Assembly (NCBI GenBank): GCA_905182995.1
Contig: CAJJDP010000048.1
Coordinates: 310,001-374,000, forward strand
Reading direction: 5' to 3'
Source: Paramecium octaurelia
Taxonomy: Eukaryota; Ciliophora; Oligohymenophorea; Peniculida; Parameciidae
Length of the DNA: 64,000 nt
The stretch's first letter is position 1. The number at the start of each line of letters is the position of its first letter. The translations under genes were made by a program, and so were the position numbers. Positions 12,662 through 27,415 of this stretch are shown piece after piece. Below the pieces are notes generated by a model. The model ran no database searches, was not told where the DNA came from, and saw nothing but the letters and a program-made list of their open reading frames with translations.

Positions 12662-13181
12662 TAATATACTTATTGATCCACTGTCAGCTCTTTACCATCA
12701 GGTTTTTAGCATGATTAACAGTTATTGCATTATCCCATTTTAGATTTTAAATTTATATATAAATTTTACAACCACTGAAAAAAGATCAACTGATTTAAGT
12801 CCGTTAAAAGGATATGAATCAAATATGTGACATTCAAAAAATCCACTTTAAACTAAAAGCTTGAAGATTCATAATAAGATGTGGTACTTCATTGAATACC
12901 TTATCGATATTCAAATTAATATATTATTATTATAAAATTTGAAATTTTTGAAAATACCTCTGTTAACTTGAATTGACTTGGACTCAATCTATCATCATCA
13001 GGCTGGTATTTTCATAGAGTTATTCTAAATGAATCAACATTAACATAAGATAAAATGAATGTAAATTTAAATTATGTAAGAAACTTTATTCTTGAAATAA
13101 CAAATAAAATTTAATTTCAAATAGGATGTTCTATATTAATACTTTCTATTTAGCATTTTAATTCCTTTATGTCTTCTTAGA
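12662..13181. other. Intergenic
   Basis: About 520 bp AT-rich, between the MORN gene start and the Myb gene end, both on the minus strand. It should hold the MORN promoter. Nothing else is seen. Confidence 0.4.
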
Positions 13182-14199
13182 TCATGTCAAAATTGGGTTA
13201 ATGATGGGCATACTAAAAATTAATAGGACTATATTCCAATATCTTTCGATGTTAATTAAAGGGGGAAACATCTTATTCCTCAATCCCTCCAAATTACTTA
13301 GAATCAAATGAATCTAGAAATATATGATAGAACGACCTTATATCAAATTAATCGATGGTTAGATACGATGAGATGGTGTCTAATTTATTAACAATGAATC
13401 GTTTTTAGTATTATCATGTTCCTCTTTCAAACTCTAAATTGTATCTAAGGGTTGGTAGATGGGCTAAGACACATTCAATTTAGACTTTGGAACTAATTTT
13501 TGTGGCTGCTCTGGCTCTGATTCCATTGATCGATCATCTTCATCATCATCTGATCTTTCATCTAACATATGAACTCTCTTTATATAAGAGTAAAATCGAT
13601 TCTTCACTTAATTTTCCTAATGATAGGTCCTCACTGTACTGGTCTTCGATTTAACATTTTTGCAATTTCGCTCCACTTAGGACCATATATTCGATATTGT
13701 TCTAAAATGATTTGATCTTCTTATATAGTGAATTTTTCTCTGTTTATTTCAGGATCCAAATTATTTAAGAACCTTTCTCTTATCTATTTACTTGAGCGGC
13801 CCTCCATAAGCCCTTCAATAAATTTCCAATTCCGCCCATGCTCATTAACTAGTCTTATAACTTCTTGGTCTTCCAAATCTGTCCATTATTTTCGGAGTTT
13901 ATTCAAAAAATAGATGCAAAAATACTTTATTTGGATTAATTCTCTTCCATCTTTATTAACACTAACTAAGATTTCGTCCTGGAATGCCCTCAGCAATTAA
14001 TTTCCAGTTTCCGTTATGCCGATTATGCAATTCCAATAATAATGAATCCTCATTAGGTTTCCAAAATTTGCCATACCTCCTCTCAGAGGAACTAGAATCT
14101 GAGTCTTTACTTTGCTTGTGGATAGATTTTGCAATCTGGGGTGATCTAAGGTGAGATATATTTTAAATGATACTTGGAACTTGTTTGTTTTCTACTCAT
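13182..14199 (-). CDS. Three-repeat Myb (R1R2R3) DNA-binding protein
   Basis: Three consecutive Myb/SANT helix-turn-helix repeats: FWKPNEDSLLLELHNRH...NWKLIAEGIPGRN, QWTDLEDQEVIRLVNEHG with RSSKQIRERF, and KFTIQEDQIILEQYRIYG with RPENQVKNRFYSYIKR. Spacing of Trp/Phe residues fits R1R2R3 Myb proteins, which act as transcription factors in other eukaryotes. Introns of 28 nt (near the N-terminus, joining KQTSSK to SPQIAK) and 23 nt (inside repeat 3, after NRRP) are clear. Between R1 and R2, at about 13,900-13,925, the frame changes by one base and no GT...AG intron repairs it, so there is an unusual intron, a sequence error or a real frameshift. The C-terminus after the repeats is acidic, then Ser/Pro-rich and likely disordered. 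Stop TGA at 13182-13184. Confidence 0.82.
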
Positions 14200-14896
14200 A
14201 TTTGATATTTATTTAAAATAATTATTTATAATAAATAAATATTTCTAAAGATTTAATAACAAAACATTATCCTAAACAAAAGTGTCAAAATATCATATTT
14301 TTATTTTTCATTCTATAAACATATCCTTTTTTGTTAATTATTTTTAGCGTATTATAAATAAATGTAAATATTGAAAGAACAACTTACAAGGAATGATTTA
14401 CAATAGTGATTACCATCTATGAATTATCTGAAATACTTATATACAATTTAATCTAGAAATTGACTCAACCTTATTTTTTTTCTGATTTTTTAAGATATTA
14501 AATTAAGATTGAATTAGTCATTAGCAAAACATAAGCTCTATGTCAGGTCAGCTTAAAGCCTTGAATTGATTGCGATTTTATATAAAAAAAATTAAATTGA
14601 AATAAAGAACGATTATTATTTTGAAATATAATATAAATAAGAAAAATGAATTCAAGTTTATTGAAAATTTCGCAATCCTGTAAAATATTCTAATTTATCT
14701 CAAATAGCAATCAATGATATATGTTTTTCTTTAAATTATTTTCTTAACTATAATTAAGACTACTCCAATGTAAAATTTCATTGTAATTAATTTGTAGTAT
14801 ATATTAAAACCGATAAGAATACTCTCCTCTGTTGGTTGTTTCTTGGGGTATAATAGCCTAACCCATTTGGTTTTACTAATTATTTTTGTTTAGAAA
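14200..14896. other. Intergenic
   Basis: About 700 bp of very AT-rich DNA. No feature supported. Confidence 0.4.
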
Positions 14897-15094
14897 ATGG
14901 ATCATGTAATTGATACATAAAAGTAGTATGTGATCTTAAAGAATAGGTTTATTTCCGATTACTTTCAGCAGATACAAGCTTATATGAATTGTTTCTTCAA
15001 AAGATGTACAAAAGGCTTTAAAGTAATTTTATAAATTTTTTCTTTCCTTTTGTTGATTATGTTTTTCAGCAATTACATCTTATGCATTTGCTGA
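14897..15094 (+). CDS. Possible small protein with a CX3C motif
   Basis: A 65-codon frame (MDHVIDTQ...) carrying CFFKRC, a CX3C pair as in small Tim chaperones, after a helical stretch. The expected second CX3C is missing in this frame, and no downstream exon supplies it convincingly. The 3' part turns hydrophobic. It may be a chance frame or a remnant; listed at low confidence. Confidence 0.25.
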
Positions 15095-15962
15095 TCCAAT
15101 CTTAAAAACACAAGGTTTTATTTAAAAAATAATATAAGAAATGATCAAATCGCTTATTTCCTTTTATTAGTTATTATTAAAATGGTCAAGAATCTAAAAC
15201 GTGAGAAAAAATTTTAATTATTATATTTTATTTTATAATTAGTGCAAATCACTATTGATAAATCAACTTACTAATCATTCATTTTTGGTTGTAACATTTC
15301 ATTATTCATTATGAATATAAAGAAAATTATTGCTCTAATAAAGTATGGGTCTATCCCTAGAACAAGTCTAAATTTATGATATATAGATATGATATAATAC
15401 GATTTATTAGAAGTCGAATTAGCATTTACTATTTAGATTAAAAAAATAGTTTTTATACATAACATTCTTGTTTTAAATTCTACAATTTCTATAGAAATTG
15501 GCCTAATAGTGGGCCTTCTTTCTTTTGACATCAGGAGAAATGAGTTGCTTGTATCATATAAAAATTTTGTAGTTCGTCAAAGTAGGAATTAAAGTTAGTA
15601 AGACCTCTTATTCTTACTTTGAAGAATAAACACAAAAATAGCAAATTTAATGTCAAGATTCCAATTACTACCGTTAAATTAATTTGAAATCACCAAGTAA
15701 TTTCTATTAGGAATGTAATATTTTCAGATGAATCAAATTCTCAACTTGGATTGTATTTTATTAATACGGAATTTATAAGATGAAAAAATTTAGAAATAAG
15801 TAGACATTATTTAAGAAATTTCATATTTAGATTATTGATATATTATAATCATAGTATATTATGATAAAATCCAGTGAGTATTGAATATAATTCTAATTCA
15901 TTCATATTCATAATCAGTTTTTTAATCTATTATCAGTTATATTTTATTTAACACACTTAAAC
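15095..15962. other. Intergenic
   Basis: About 870 bp AT-rich. Contains a short inverted repeat near 15,480-15,530 (TTTCTATAGAAA, then GGCC...GGGCC). No gene recognised. Confidence 0.35.
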
Positions 15963-16481
15963 ATGCTTCAATAACCTTTAGAATCTTCCCATAAACAAGG
16001 CTCAAAACGGTTTGCTTTGAAAAAAGAAGTACCTATTCTAAAGCAATTTCGAAAAATTTACAAACAATATAAATAAAAACCTCATCCTCACTTAATCTAA
16101 AAGGAGTTTACAAAAGAATAAGTAAAACTAGCAGAATTAGAAGTTGAGCGTCTTTCGAATTCTCAGACACTCAACTTTGATATCATTTTTAAAAGGAAAA
16201 TCCAGACAGATTAAAATAAATGTAACAATGAGGATTCCGAATGTTCACCATTTTCGTAAAACACTTTCACCCAAGACACAATTAAAAAGGATAAAAACCA
16301 AAAAGAATTAGATTTCGAATAGTTATATTAAATTTATTTAGAGAAGCAATTCACAGAAGGTAGTAGTAATAATTTACTTTAGATAAGAAATAAAGATGTA
16401 TAGAATGGTTATAAAAAAAGTGAGCCAATTAATTTAACGTTTAAGCACTATCAAAATTACTATATAATTACCACGAATTGA
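15963..16481 (+). CDS. Small hydrophilic protein, unknown
   Basis: An uninterrupted 172-residue frame from ATG 15963 to TGA 16479-16481, no intron needed. Basic and Gln/Lys-rich; starts MLQQPLESSHKQGSKRFALK, with a KQFRKIYKQYKQKPHPH stretch and a polar, probably disordered C-terminus. Codon use resembles the neighbours. No signal peptide, membrane segment or known motif. Confidence 0.6.
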
Positions 16482-17437
16482 TAATTTGTAATAGATTGAT
16501 GAGTGGATTTAAGTGATTTTTATAATGCTTATTCTTGTATTTTTAATCTTTTCTCAGTTTTTGAACTTATAAACTAATGAGAATTAGATGAAAATTAATT
16601 AATCATTACAAATTTCATTATAATCGAGTGATTATAATATTAAAATGATTATTTTGGAATGAGAATTTATTATTATAGTTAATTGCACTAGAATAAGAAT
16701 ATTTGTGAGAAAAAACTTTCCAATTTGATTAAGGCAATTGCGTTTATCACAAATTAAAATAATTTGTACATATATAAAATTTAATATAATAAATTAAGTT
16801 ATGACATTAAATTAATCTATGTGTAATGCTTTTCTTAAATCAATCAATTAATAATAAATCATAAATTAATCAAATTCTAGTTTCAATAAGTAATGTAAAA
16901 TAACCTTAAACAACTAATAGGAAAGTAATGCCAGAATGCAAGGTTAGAACTCAAAATATTTTATAATGCTCGAGGTTTGATGCTATTACAAAATAAATGA
17001 ATAAAATTATGCAAACTCTCTAACCCTATTCATTTTCAAATGCAATATCAACTTTTATGGTTTAATGGCATTTTCGTAAATTTTAAATTCAACGATAAGA
17101 TCATCCTAAAAAGGAGCTTAATGAGATCAAAGTATTTCTTTTATTTATGTTCATGAAGAAATAAATTGAGTAAAAGTTAGATGAATCTTAGTTTTAACAG
17201 GTCATTGTTTTTGGAGCTTTGGATGAAACTTTTTTTCTTTTTGAAACTGTATTTTCTTTATGATCCTTTTTCTCTATTCTTTAAAGCCATCAGTAAATTA
17301 AATAAGCATTGAGAGGTTAATTGGAATTATCAGTGGTTCTAAAATTCTTTAATTATTAATTATATTTATGTTTGTATAATACATATAAAAATCATTATTT
17401 TTGATCAATTATTAGACATTATATTTAATAACAGTAG
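16482..17437. other. Intergenic
   Basis: Close to 950 bp AT-rich upstream of the TTLL gene. No convincing frame on either strand. Confidence 0.4.
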
Positions 17438-19721
17438 ATGAAATAAGAAAAAGAGATTATATTCAATGGAGAATTCGAAGACAGTGAAGACGAGGACGAG
17501 GATTAATCCTAAGATTATGACAGTGATGAAGATTTGAATAAAAAGAAGAAAAAGAAATCCCTTTAAAACACAAATAAAAATTTAATTATGAATGTTTCAG
17601 GTATCTCAGACTTAGCTAAATAGACACTCAGTATCCCGTAGTGAAATTTGTAGGAAAAATGATTAATAAGTTTAAACTACAATATGTTCCATATTAAGAA
17701 ATTAATAATTGGGATTTTTGTTGGACTGACAATGCTGTTCTCCCTGAAACATTAGCCAAAATGCAATGTAACAAACATTTTATATTTATATTTATAGCTC
17801 ATTAGAAGATTAACCATTTTCCAGGCATGTATTCATTGGCACGCAAAAACCATCTGGGCAAGAATTTGAACAAAATGCAAAAGCAGTTTCCAGAAGAATA
17901 TGACTTTTATCCGAGAACTTGGATGTTACCAAGTGAGTACAATGATTTCAAACAATAATTTGGAAAGGCTAAAACATTTATACTCAAACCTGAGGCATCA
18001 TGTTAAGGCAGAGGTATGGTTCTCACTTGATATAAATAGGGATTTTCTTAACTCGGTCCATAGAATCAATTAATCCTACTGAACATTACGTTGCGCAAAG
18101 ATATATTCATAAGCCACTTCTTATTGATGGATTAAAATTTGATTTGAGAATGTATGTGTTGATTTGTGGCTGCGATCCCTTAAGACTTTATTTGTATAAG
18201 GAAGGCCTAGCAAGATTTGCAACTCAAGCATACATAGCTCCTAACCTAAATAATTTAGATGATATATGCATGCATTTAACAAATTATGCAATAAATAAGG
18301 ATAATCCAAATTTTATTTTCAATCAAGATGAAAAGAAAATGGATGTTGGACACAAAAGAAGTATGTCGAGTGTTTTTCAACTTCTAAGAGATTTGGTAAT
18401 TATTTTAATTGAAATTAGAATCATAATGTTGATCAATTGATGGATGATATAAAAGATTTAATAATAAAAACTTTTTGTTCAGTTTAGCCAATTTTACAAT
18501 AAAATTACACTCAAGTTGATAATTATGCTAATAATATGTGTTTTGAGATTCTTGGCTTTGATATTCTTATAGACAGTTCTTTGAAACCATATTTACTTGA
18601 AGTTAATCATACGCCTAGTTTTACAGCGGATACACCGTTGGATCAATACATTAAAAAGAATTTAATAGCCGATACTATTACACTAATGAATATCAATCTA
18701 AAAACAAAGAATGAGGTTATTTAACAGAAAAAGGATGAAATGTAGAAGAGAGTGTTGACAGGAAAAAAGACAAAGCTAACAATTGAAGAAAAGAAATAAA
18801 TCAAATTATAACTTTAAAAATAAAGAGACGACTATGAATCGTAGAATAAGGGTAATTATGAATTGATTTACCCATGTTCCAAATCTTATGAAGAATATTT
18901 ATAACATTCTTTAAAGATCTATGAGGAATGGACTGGAGCAAGTAAGTTATTATTTAATTTACTTAGACATAAGAAGAAACCAGAAAAAGGAATCTATATA
19001 AATAAATTAAGATTCTCAAAATAAATCTTAATCTTTACCTAAGAAGATTTAACTTGAGAAGAGAAGCACTCTGTATAAACATATTCAGAGCAGAATCAAT
19101 ACTAATTTATTTCCTATTATTAAAAATGAATAGAATAAAGGCAATGAAGTAATTTAAGAAGGGGAAGAGCAACCTCCAAATTAAATAATTACCATACCTG
19201 AAGTTGACAATGATAATTACGTTCCTTACGAAGATTATTAATAATAGTCATTGGAATCAATAAAAGATTATTATGCTTACACAGATAAAAGAGGATTGGA
19301 ATTGTAGATTTTGGACTTTTTTTAATAAAGAAAGGCCGAAAAAAGATTAAATAATTCGCACATTCAGTATCAAAATGGACAAAACATCTAATCTCCACTT
19401 TCATAAATTAAGGGAGTCTTATAGGGTATAGCAATTAAAAATGTCAGACAGTTTGCAATTAAAAAGAATACTAAAAATATGAAGATCTCTTAAAAATAGA
19501 ATTAGGATAATGAACAGGAGAAACCATAAGAGAATCCATCTAGACAATAGATAATATCATCTTAATTTACATATTAATAGACCAACCCATAGGGAATGAC
19601 TGGTGCCTATCTTAAACCCAAGGTGTTTAGTTTAAAATTGTAACATCCTCCAAAAGGATACAAATTACAATCTCTTCCTTTATTGATGCAATAAAATAGT
19701 ACTAAATTTAGGTATGAATGA
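17438..19721 (+). CDS. Tubulin-tyrosine-ligase-like (TTLL) enzyme
   Basis: A 718-residue TTLL-family protein, enzymes that add glutamate or glycine chains to tubulin tails using ATP, typically in cilia. After a very acidic N-terminus come the family motifs: NHFPGMYSLARK, FYPRTWMLP, FILKPEASCQGRGIFL (ATP grasp), YVAQRYIHKPLLIDG, KFDLRMYVLI, MHLTNYAINKDN, CFEILGFDILID and LLEVNHTPSFTADTPLD. The catalytic acidic and basic residues of these blocks are present, so it should be active. The GlnGly-Arg-Gly-Ile-Phe-Leu block and NH(T/S)PSF are typical of polyglutamylase/glycylase TTLLs. Five introns (17601-17623, 17768-17797, 18014-18039, 18396-18418, 18942-18966) give an exact multiple of three. The last ~290 residues are Gln/Lys-rich and low-complexity. 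A protease gene follows after 70 bp. Confidence 0.93.
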
Positions 19722-19791
19722 TTTTACATTTATATATATATATATAAAATATTTCTTTATTAGAAATTAGATTATATAATATAATTAAAAA

Positions 19792-21624
<1,833 letters not shown>

Positions 21625-21734
21625 ATATTTTATTCTTCATTTTCGTATTTTTACAACAAACAATAGGATAATTATAATAACTTCTTATGTAAATTTCAAT
21701 GAAGATACTAAATCAAGTTAATTTTATAATAATT

Positions 21735-23593
21735 TCATTCAGATTATAAAATTTTTAATTATTATATGCTCTTCTCAAAATAATTTACTTCTTTTAAAAG
21801 TAAAGGTGTATATTATAGTTATTAAACTTTATCAAAGAGATTTTAAATGATAGTTACTGTTGTAATGCCATTTTCATATACTCCAGACGTTACTTATAAT
21901 TTCGAGCCTAAAGATGATAAAAATGATAATACTTATTTCATCATATTTCTATTATTATTCATATTCTTAGGTTTCATATTCTGGTTACATCAAAATTTCA
22001 AATTTATTTTCCTAATAGAATTAATCTAATTTTACATTGATAGTTATTGTTTCTTAGGAGAAAAAAACGACTTTTTTAAACAATTATTTATCTTACCATA
22101 AATAAGTTTCTGATACTACATATCTATTATCATCTAGTTTTTTTAGTTGTTATCTCGAAACCATAGTGGTCACCCACTTCTATTTAGCAGTTGTTAAAAT
22201 CTCGATGGCTTTTTCCAAACTGCATTTCAATGGATGGATAGTCTTAACTATTTATCCTTAAATATGCTAGAAAGTATGGTTCTCAAACTCTTTAATTAAC
22301 CTAAATATTACCTTGTACTAATTTCCAAGATATAGATGTTGATTTTATGATTTCTTGGAGTTATTCTAAGGTAGGATCCTATTCTAAAAGACATTGTTAT
22401 TCTTTTGAACTTGATTTTGTGGGCAAGTTATCTCTTGAGTTATAATCGTAATTATCGTTATCAATTACTAGTTAAAAGGGTTCTTCCTTCTTTTATTAAT
22501 ATATTTCAGAAAACGATTAAAATTCTTGCAAAGCATCTTTGTCTTCTAACTAAAATTTGTTGAAAAACTTACTAAAAAGTTAATAAATTCAGGTTTCAAA
22601 TCATTTCCTTTAACATATTTATAAATCAATAATAAGGTATGTTGCTTGCACAATTATTTGTTAGTACTACATATATGAAAGGACAAACCCATTTTCTTAA
22701 ACTGTTTTATGCTTAATTCAGAGAAAATTTTCAAAAAAAAATCAGCATCTAAATTTGGTAAAATTCAGATTACTTGGATTATAATCATGCTCTAACATTT
22801 TTCTGAGAAATTGAAATCCACTAACACAAGAGATGTGAGATTGGGAATCTTTGGACGGATTTCTTAAAAGTTCAATAATTCCTTTCTATTAACCATCATC
22901 ACCAAGTAATAGAAATTTCAAAACTTGAGAATTCAAATATTAAGTCTTCCCAAAAAAGTACTTTTCCATTTTTCTATATATAAGTAATTATGTCTTACGA
23001 AAATATTTTACTTTTTTCATCCATACGATCATTTAATTTAGCTATATAATGAAAAATCATATTTTCCAGTTCATTTGTAATAGTCAATTTGGCTGTTTCT
23101 TTTAAATCCATTAAACCTAATTCATCTTTACTCAATTCATGAATTTAACCAAATCCCCCTTTTATAAATTATTCTAAAGAATATCCATGAATTTACCTTG
23201 AATTTTCAGAAAACTTAAGAAACTATGAATTTAATTATTGAGATTTTTCTAAATATATTTCAATAGTTCTAGATTAAGACTCTCTGTTACCTTCAAGCAT
23301 TTGTTTTCTTTCTGCAATATTTTTCTTTGAATTGGACTTAATTATTTTTTTTTCTGGAAATTTCGGCAATTTTTATAAAACTGGAGAAACCTATATTATA
23401 GAATGTTTTCAATTACTTATTCATATAGTTTTTCGAATTCTGAATATCTTTTAGCAACAGTATAATCAAAATAGTCTGTTTTTATTTTTATCACATAATT
23501 GACATAGTGTTTTTTATGGATTGAGATTTTATCGACTTCCTTATATGTCTCAATGATAGAAATATCTTTAATTATTTGGTGATTAACAATCAT
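21735..23593 (-). CDS. PX-domain protein with START-like C-terminus
   Basis: A 570-residue protein built from seven exons (introns of 26, 25, 25, 23, 22 and 25 nt; exact multiple of three). Residues ~1-110 form a PX domain: AKRYSEFEKLYEQ with the phosphate-binding Arg, then LPKFPEKKIIK. The middle (LGDDGQQKGIIELLRNPSKD and beyond) is helical, ARM-like. The C-terminal ~170 residues (VKTIHPLKCSLEKAIEIL, SETYLWQDKQLF, SGVYENGITTVTIIQN) recall a START-type lipid-binding fold; this last point is inferred from pattern only. A phosphoinositide-targeted lipid transfer or adaptor role is possible. Its 3' end lies 110 bp from the convergent protease gene. Confidence 0.75.
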
Positions 23594-24195
23594 AGTAAAA
23601 ATACTCTTAATCTAACAACATCATACATTTTGATCATTCAAGGGTCTTTCCGATTATTATCGTATTAATTCGCTAGATTCATGATTAGAAGTATCCCAGG
23701 ATTGTGATCGCTATCTTTTCATAAATTTAGTTGGGGAAATAAATTTGTATTTTTTTTTATCACATAAATTAGATTTTAAGCTAATTATTTTATTTATAGG
23801 ATTTTAACAAAATAATATAATTAAAACTATGTAATTAGTTTGAGTGTTCTAAATTATGATTAATGAACATTATAAATACTTTCCTTCTAATCCATTCAAT
23901 ATATATTTAATAATTAAATAAAAATGAATATATTACATATTATTAAAAAATTTAATTTATAAAATAGTAAAAATTTATTAGTCTTCATTAAATCAATATT
24001 TTTAAAGAAACAATTGCCAGTCTCAAAAATATGCAAGAAAACCATCTCTATGTTTTAGTATTTTTTAGTTCATAAATTGAAATAAATGTGAAATCTCTGG
24101 TTACCATGTTTTCTGTTATTGAAACAAAAAACGCACAGAAATTATACTGTTAAGTGCAAATTGATATGACTTAGTTTAATATAATAAATAAAGAA
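23594..24195. other. Divergent intergenic region
   Basis: About 600 bp AT-rich between the PX gene start and the Aurora-type kinase start. No other feature. Confidence 0.4.
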
Positions 24196-25224
24196 ATGTC
24201 TTAGCAAGTTAGAGTCAAAGGAACAAAAGGGGAATATATAATCTTTGAGAAAGTCTTAGGAAAGGGAGCTTACGGGGTTGTGTGCTTAGCTTAATGTGAA
24301 AATAATGGAACTTACTTAGCCGCTAAAATTGTATAGATCATCAAATTATCAAGGTCATTAAAAAGTCACTTAGCGCTTAAGACATATAAAATCTCAGGAA
24401 TGAAATGAAAATATAATAAACCTAATCCCATCCAAATATCGTTGCTATGGTAGATACTTTTGAGGATGACCTATTTCTATATATGATGCTAGAATATTGC
24501 AGTGGGGGTTGTTTATTCCGTAGTTTATAAATGAATGGCCCTTTTAAAGAAGAGAGAGCTTTTCACTATTTTTCGTAAATCTTATCGGCAGTCCAGCATT
24601 TACATTAAAATAAAATATTACACCGAGATATCAAAGTATTTAATTAATCAAATTGTAGCTCTCCAATATTCTTCTCACAGACCAAGATGAAGTAAAACTT
24701 GCAGATTTCACTTGGGCAACAAATATGATTTATGGGGAAGTCTCCCCGTAATTATGTGGTACAATTGAGTATATGCCACCAGAAGTGATTTAGATAAGAA
24801 CTCAAAATGAGAAGGTTGATGTTTGGAGTTTAGGCATTGTTTTATATGTATTTTTTATATAATATTCAAGGAATTATTACATAACAATTTTCCAAATATC
24901 GATAATTTATTCATGAGAAATGATATTAGTTAAGAGTGCAAAGATCAGATACTTACGATGTTGGAGAAATCGCCTTATAGAAGACCAACTGCTCAAAACA
25001 TTGGTTCTGGAACATGGTTTAGAAAAATGAAAAACTAAAAGGATATGCTGATTAGACACTCCATTTCAATTCAAAAAACTAATTCACCTTTAAGTAAAGT
25101 TAATTTGAGAGCCATGATTGGTTCACCTTTGAGATAATCATATGAAGCCTAAACTTGTGTTTCACCTATGGATTTAAAGTATTCATCCCCTATCAGAGAA
25201 TCTTCAACTTATAGTGCTTTTTGA
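24196..25224 (+). CDS. Aurora-type protein kinase with DFT in place of DFG
   Basis: A 319-residue kinase close in pattern to Aurora kinases: GKGAYGVVCLA glycine loop, AAKIVIKK lysine motif, HPNIVAMVDTFED, LHRDIK catalytic loop, LADFTWATNMIYGE activation segment, LCGTIEYMPPEVI and VDVWSLGIVLY. Aurora proteins normally read DFGWS here; the Gly is replaced by Thr (codon ACT at about 24,708). The metal-binding Asp, catalytic Asp and Lys remain. Loss of this Gly does not always abolish activity, but it is unusual. Three 23-nt introns (24331-24353, 24636-24658, 24848-24870) give a multiple of three. The ~70-residue C-terminal tail is Ser-rich with SPxR/K-like sites. Likely role in cell division by family; activity uncertain. 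Confidence 0.88.
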
Positions 25225-25415
25225 TTTTTTAATTACGTTGTATTATGTTTATAAAAGTTACTTAAAATATTTTTCCGTTAAATTTACGATGTTAGAACAT
25301 AGATTTTCATAGTTTGTTTAGTTCATTAAAAGTCTAATAGATAAAGATTATAGATTTATTTTACAATTTTAATAATTTTTTTAATATTTATTATTTTTAT
25401 ATTTAATGCATAAAA

Positions 25416-27415
25416 TCATTCAGATTCCACTTATTTAAGATACTAAATATCTTGAATTTTTTCTTTTTCTTCATCTCTGCAAATGTACTAATATATTTCA
25501 TTTGGAGTGATCATGCTTAAAGGAGGTCTGTTCCTGTTTTGTAAAACTCTTTTAAATGAAACAGATAATCTATCAAGATTAAATATTCTATTAATTAAAT
25601 GGCATATTGTAATTTTCAGCAATAAAGTATTATATTTTAATTCTGGCTTTTTAGCAAGTTTCTACTCTCGTTATAAAAAATTGTATGCCAATTAAATAAT
25701 CTGTCTATATCCTGATTTCAAAAAGTCATTAGAATAAGTTTTATAAATTGATTGGCCTTCTATTTTTTAAGTTTAGAAACATTTTTCATCTGCTTTTAAT
25801 TCATCTCGAATAACTTTATCAATTCTTTAATCCTCTAAATAGATTTTACAATGTGTTAGAAATTCCTCTTTGAGAATTGGTTCCATCTCTATGATTTTTC
25901 CTTTAATATTGTTTTCCAAAATAGTTTTCTAAAGTTCCTTCTAAAACTCTTTCCATTTCTAATTATCATGTAGATGACTTTTCCAGGGAAAAACATCTTC
26001 ATTGATTTTCTTTTGTAATTCAATCAAAATTAAATATCCCATTTTCCTTAATGAATATGCGCAAACATGCTCTAACTTAAACTCTTTTTTTGGTAATTCT
26101 TCTAAAAGTTCTTAAGCAACTAATTCTAAAAATGTAAATCTGAATAATTCCATTCTTATTCGTACCCATACATAATAAAATGAAGATTCCTATTAATAGA
26201 CAGTAGATTTACATTCAGACCTTATATCTGATGCACAAATAATCTTTCTATATTATCCTTTAATTCCGATTGAACACTTTCACTTAATCTTTATGAGGTT
26301 AATGTATATTCAATATCTTAATTGCTTTGGATAGCCATATTGCTATTTAAGCTCAGATTAGGAATTCTAAAAATAATTTACTGAAAATTTCTTACTAGTC
26401 ATCCTCTGGTTATACTATTTATTATTAAATATTTTATCCATTCGCAAGCAACCCAGTTTTCAATATTCTAGATCCATGATCTTCGTAAAACATTATTTAT
26501 TTGATCAACTGTTATTCATTGTAATTTTCATAAAATTGCAAATAAGTTTAGTAATTTGGAATTTTCAAGTTCTAAATAAAACTATGTTTATAAATTTGTA
26601 AAAATGATAGCCTGTTTTAAGGGTTGTAAGTTAATAGTCCTTAAATAAAGTAGCAAAAATCTTTGTCATATCTTTCAGTTAATGCTTCTATGTATTTATT
26701 ATTCTGGCTTATTCTATTATTTAAATATGTTGAATATGCAGGAGCATCTTTAAATTGCATGCATTTGACTCTCCCATTCTCTATTTCTATTGTATTTATA
26801 GGAGTTAATTTAACTAAATGATAAAGCACTGCTCCTAATAACCAAGAATCAACTTTCATATTGTAATAGTTTTGAGATTATTCTAAGTTAATTGTTCAAT
26901 TTACCTTTCTCAAAAGTTAAATTCTCAATTATTTCAGGTGGTGCAATTAAATCGACGTTTTACTCCATCATTTTTGGACCAAATCCGAAATCCAAGAATA
27001 AAAGTTATCCCTAGCAATCGAGAATATTTTTAGTTGAAAATACTCGACCTAAGATATAATGTCTATGAAGATGGAATAGTGTATCAAGAATCTAAATTAG
27101 ATAGAGGCGAATTTAAGAAAAAGCAATTGATTATTTTTTTGCCCTATATTCTTAAATAATACTATCTAGTGTTAAGCCATCCTAATATTGAAATAGAATC
27201 CTTGGTTTATTTTAATAAAAAATTTATTTCACATGCTGTCTAATTGATTTACAATTTTCTATTTTTGCCTCCTCTTTAAAGCATCTTTCTTGAAAATCAG
27301 GTGATAAATCATAGGCAAAGTAATTTATTTTTTGCTTTTCATTTTCTTCCTCTGCTTCGTATAATATTCCAGCGTTAGTCCCGAACAATTTGAACTTTAT
27401 TTTGAAATTGCTCAT
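25416..27415 (-). CDS. Long pseudokinase
   Basis: A 641-residue protein with a kinase fold but missing catalytic residues. Regions in order: N-lobe (FKIKFKLFGTNAGILYEAEE, FAYDLS where the catalytic Lys motif should be), hinge (PRILFQYQDGLTLDSII), HLHRHYILGRVFSTKNIL in place of HRDxKPxN so the catalytic Asp is gone, an intact LLFLDFGFG, APPEI and VDSWLLGAVLY. So DFG and APE survive while VAIK and HRD are lost. About 320 further residues are helical and of unknown family. Introns of 22, 29 and 23 nt give an exact multiple of three. It is probably a scaffold or allosteric partner, not an enzyme (inference). A decayed piece of a paralogue lies at 62,840-63,190. Confidence 0.8.

Noticed and set aside
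21847-22113. Small + strand frame with a hydrophobic segment (FIIFLLLFIFLGFIFWLH)
   Set aside because: It lies antisense to the last exons of the PX/START-like gene, whose spliced frame is far longer and better supported.
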